Source: Saprospiraceae bacterium | GTDB lineage: Bacteria; Bacteroidota; Bacteroidia; Chitinophagales; Saprospiraceae | Assembly (NCBI GenBank): GCA_027031185.1 | Contig: JALVEF010000057.1 | Span: forward strand, 1-5,224 | Direction of reading: 5' to 3' | DNA length: 5,224 nt | In this document: positions 4,974 to 5,224 of the stretch, piece after piece | How positions within the stretch are numbered: position 1 is the stretch's first letter | Layout of the letters: every line of letters begins with the position of its first letter | The notes under the pieces: model-generated | Databases searched by the model: none | Told to the model about the DNA's origin: nothing | Seen by the model: the letters and a program-made list of their open reading frames with translations, nothing else | Position numbers and translations under genes: made by a program

Positions 4974-5016
4974 ATTGAAGAATCGGGGAATTGAGAAATC
5001 GAGGAATCGAAGAACC
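4974..5016 (-). repeat. TCTTCRAT octamer array, copy B (inverted relative to copy A)
   Basis: On the minus strand it reads GG, T, then five exact octamers: TCTTCGAT (5006-5013), TCCTCGAT (4998-5005), TTCTCAAT (4990-4997), TCCCCGAT (4982-4989) and TCTTCAAT (4974-4981). It starts with the same GGTTCTTCGATTC as copy A at 359-393, so metH lies between inverted arrays. Confidence 0.85.
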
Positions 5017-5066
5017 GGGGAAGCGACAGACCGGAATTTTCGGAATACGCTCACGACGAAATCCCA

Positions 5067-5086
5067 TACGCCCCGCGAGGGGCGTA
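5067..5086. repeat. Hairpin TACGCCCC-GCGA-GGGGCGTA
   Basis: A perfect 8-bp stem (5067-5074 with 5079-5086) closed by GCGA, a GNRA-type tetraloop. The stem core ACGCCCC/GGGGCGT is identical to the hairpin at 127-144 in the left flank, but the loops differ. A-rich sequence follows it on the plus strand, so it is not a terminator in that direction. Confidence 0.75.
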
Positions 5087-5100
5087 CTCAATAAAAAAAG

Positions 5101-5224
5101 GTAACTGTTTAGGCCCCCGCTGTTTTTGTGCTAAAATGCCCTTTTTGCCCCTGTTTTTGCAAAAATTTTTCTCACGTAGCGCTGCTACGCATCGAAAATT
5201 TTTGCTTCAACAGGAACAAAAATG
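5101..5224. mobile_element. Second copy of the palindromic miniature element (cut by window end)
   Basis: It begins GTAACTGTTTAGG, like the element at 4739, and follows it in the same orientation to the window edge. By comparison it should end near 5263. The 8 bp before it, AAAAAAAG (5093-5100), are the predicted target duplication. Arms differ from the first copy mostly in pairs: CCTGTT (5150-5155) with AACAGG (5209-5214), and CGTAGC (5175-5180) with GCTACG (5184-5189). Confidence 0.85.

Noticed and set aside
5067..5086. Intrinsic terminator
   Set aside because: The stem is strong, but an A-rich tract follows it on the plus strand, and on the minus strand the T-run comes before the stem instead of after it.
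4822..5091. 89-residue minus-strand ORF
   Set aside because: It covers the octamer array and one arm of the miniature element, and its residues mirror the 8-bp repeat.

Overview
This window holds one complete gene, metH, and about 1.5 kb of repeat-rich intergenic DNA around it. metH (654-4337, + strand) encodes a full-length 1227-residue cobalamin-dependent methionine synthase with all four modules and every key residue I checked. The organism is a bacterium of moderately high GC content. The gene lacks a visible Shine-Dalgarno sequence, and the flanks are full of short palindromes, hairpins and low-complexity tandem repeats. Together this suggests an uncultured environmental lineage (FCB/PVC-like groups are possible), but the phylum cannot be fixed from this sequence.

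Left flank (1-653). A 64-bp sequence occurs twice (1-64 and 296-359) with one difference. In one frame both copies read as the same short C-terminal tail ending in TAA, and the difference is synonymous, so a real upstream gene may end at 54 and its 3' end may have been duplicated. Between the copies is an array of small hairpins joined by GTTGAA linkers. An array of 8-bp repeats (TCTTCRAT type) follows at 359-393. A terminator-like hairpin with a U-rich tail lies directly before the metH start codon.

Gene (654-4337). The protein is orthodox, but its DNA is not. It contains several long perfect or near-perfect inverted repeats, including a loopless 30-bp perfect palindrome (3325-3354) and a 14-of-15-bp stem (1645-1684). 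The two longest sit exactly over interdomain linkers.

Right flank (4338-5224). A heptamer repeat overlaps the metH stop codon. A dense cluster of REP-like hairpins follows, many with GGCT-NN-AGCC cores. Next comes a complete 163-bp palindromic miniature element (4739-4901) with 14-bp perfect terminal repeats and an intact 8-bp target duplication. An inverted copy of the octamer array and a hairpin also found in the left flank come next. A second copy of the miniature element runs off the window end at 5224. The two copies differ by compensatory changes in their arms. The GTAA termini and 8-bp duplication point to mobilisation by an IS66-type transposase.

The most notable system here is therefore a genome-wide-looking population of palindromic elements, mobile and possibly structure-constrained, that surrounds a housekeeping gene and may have shaped its linkers.
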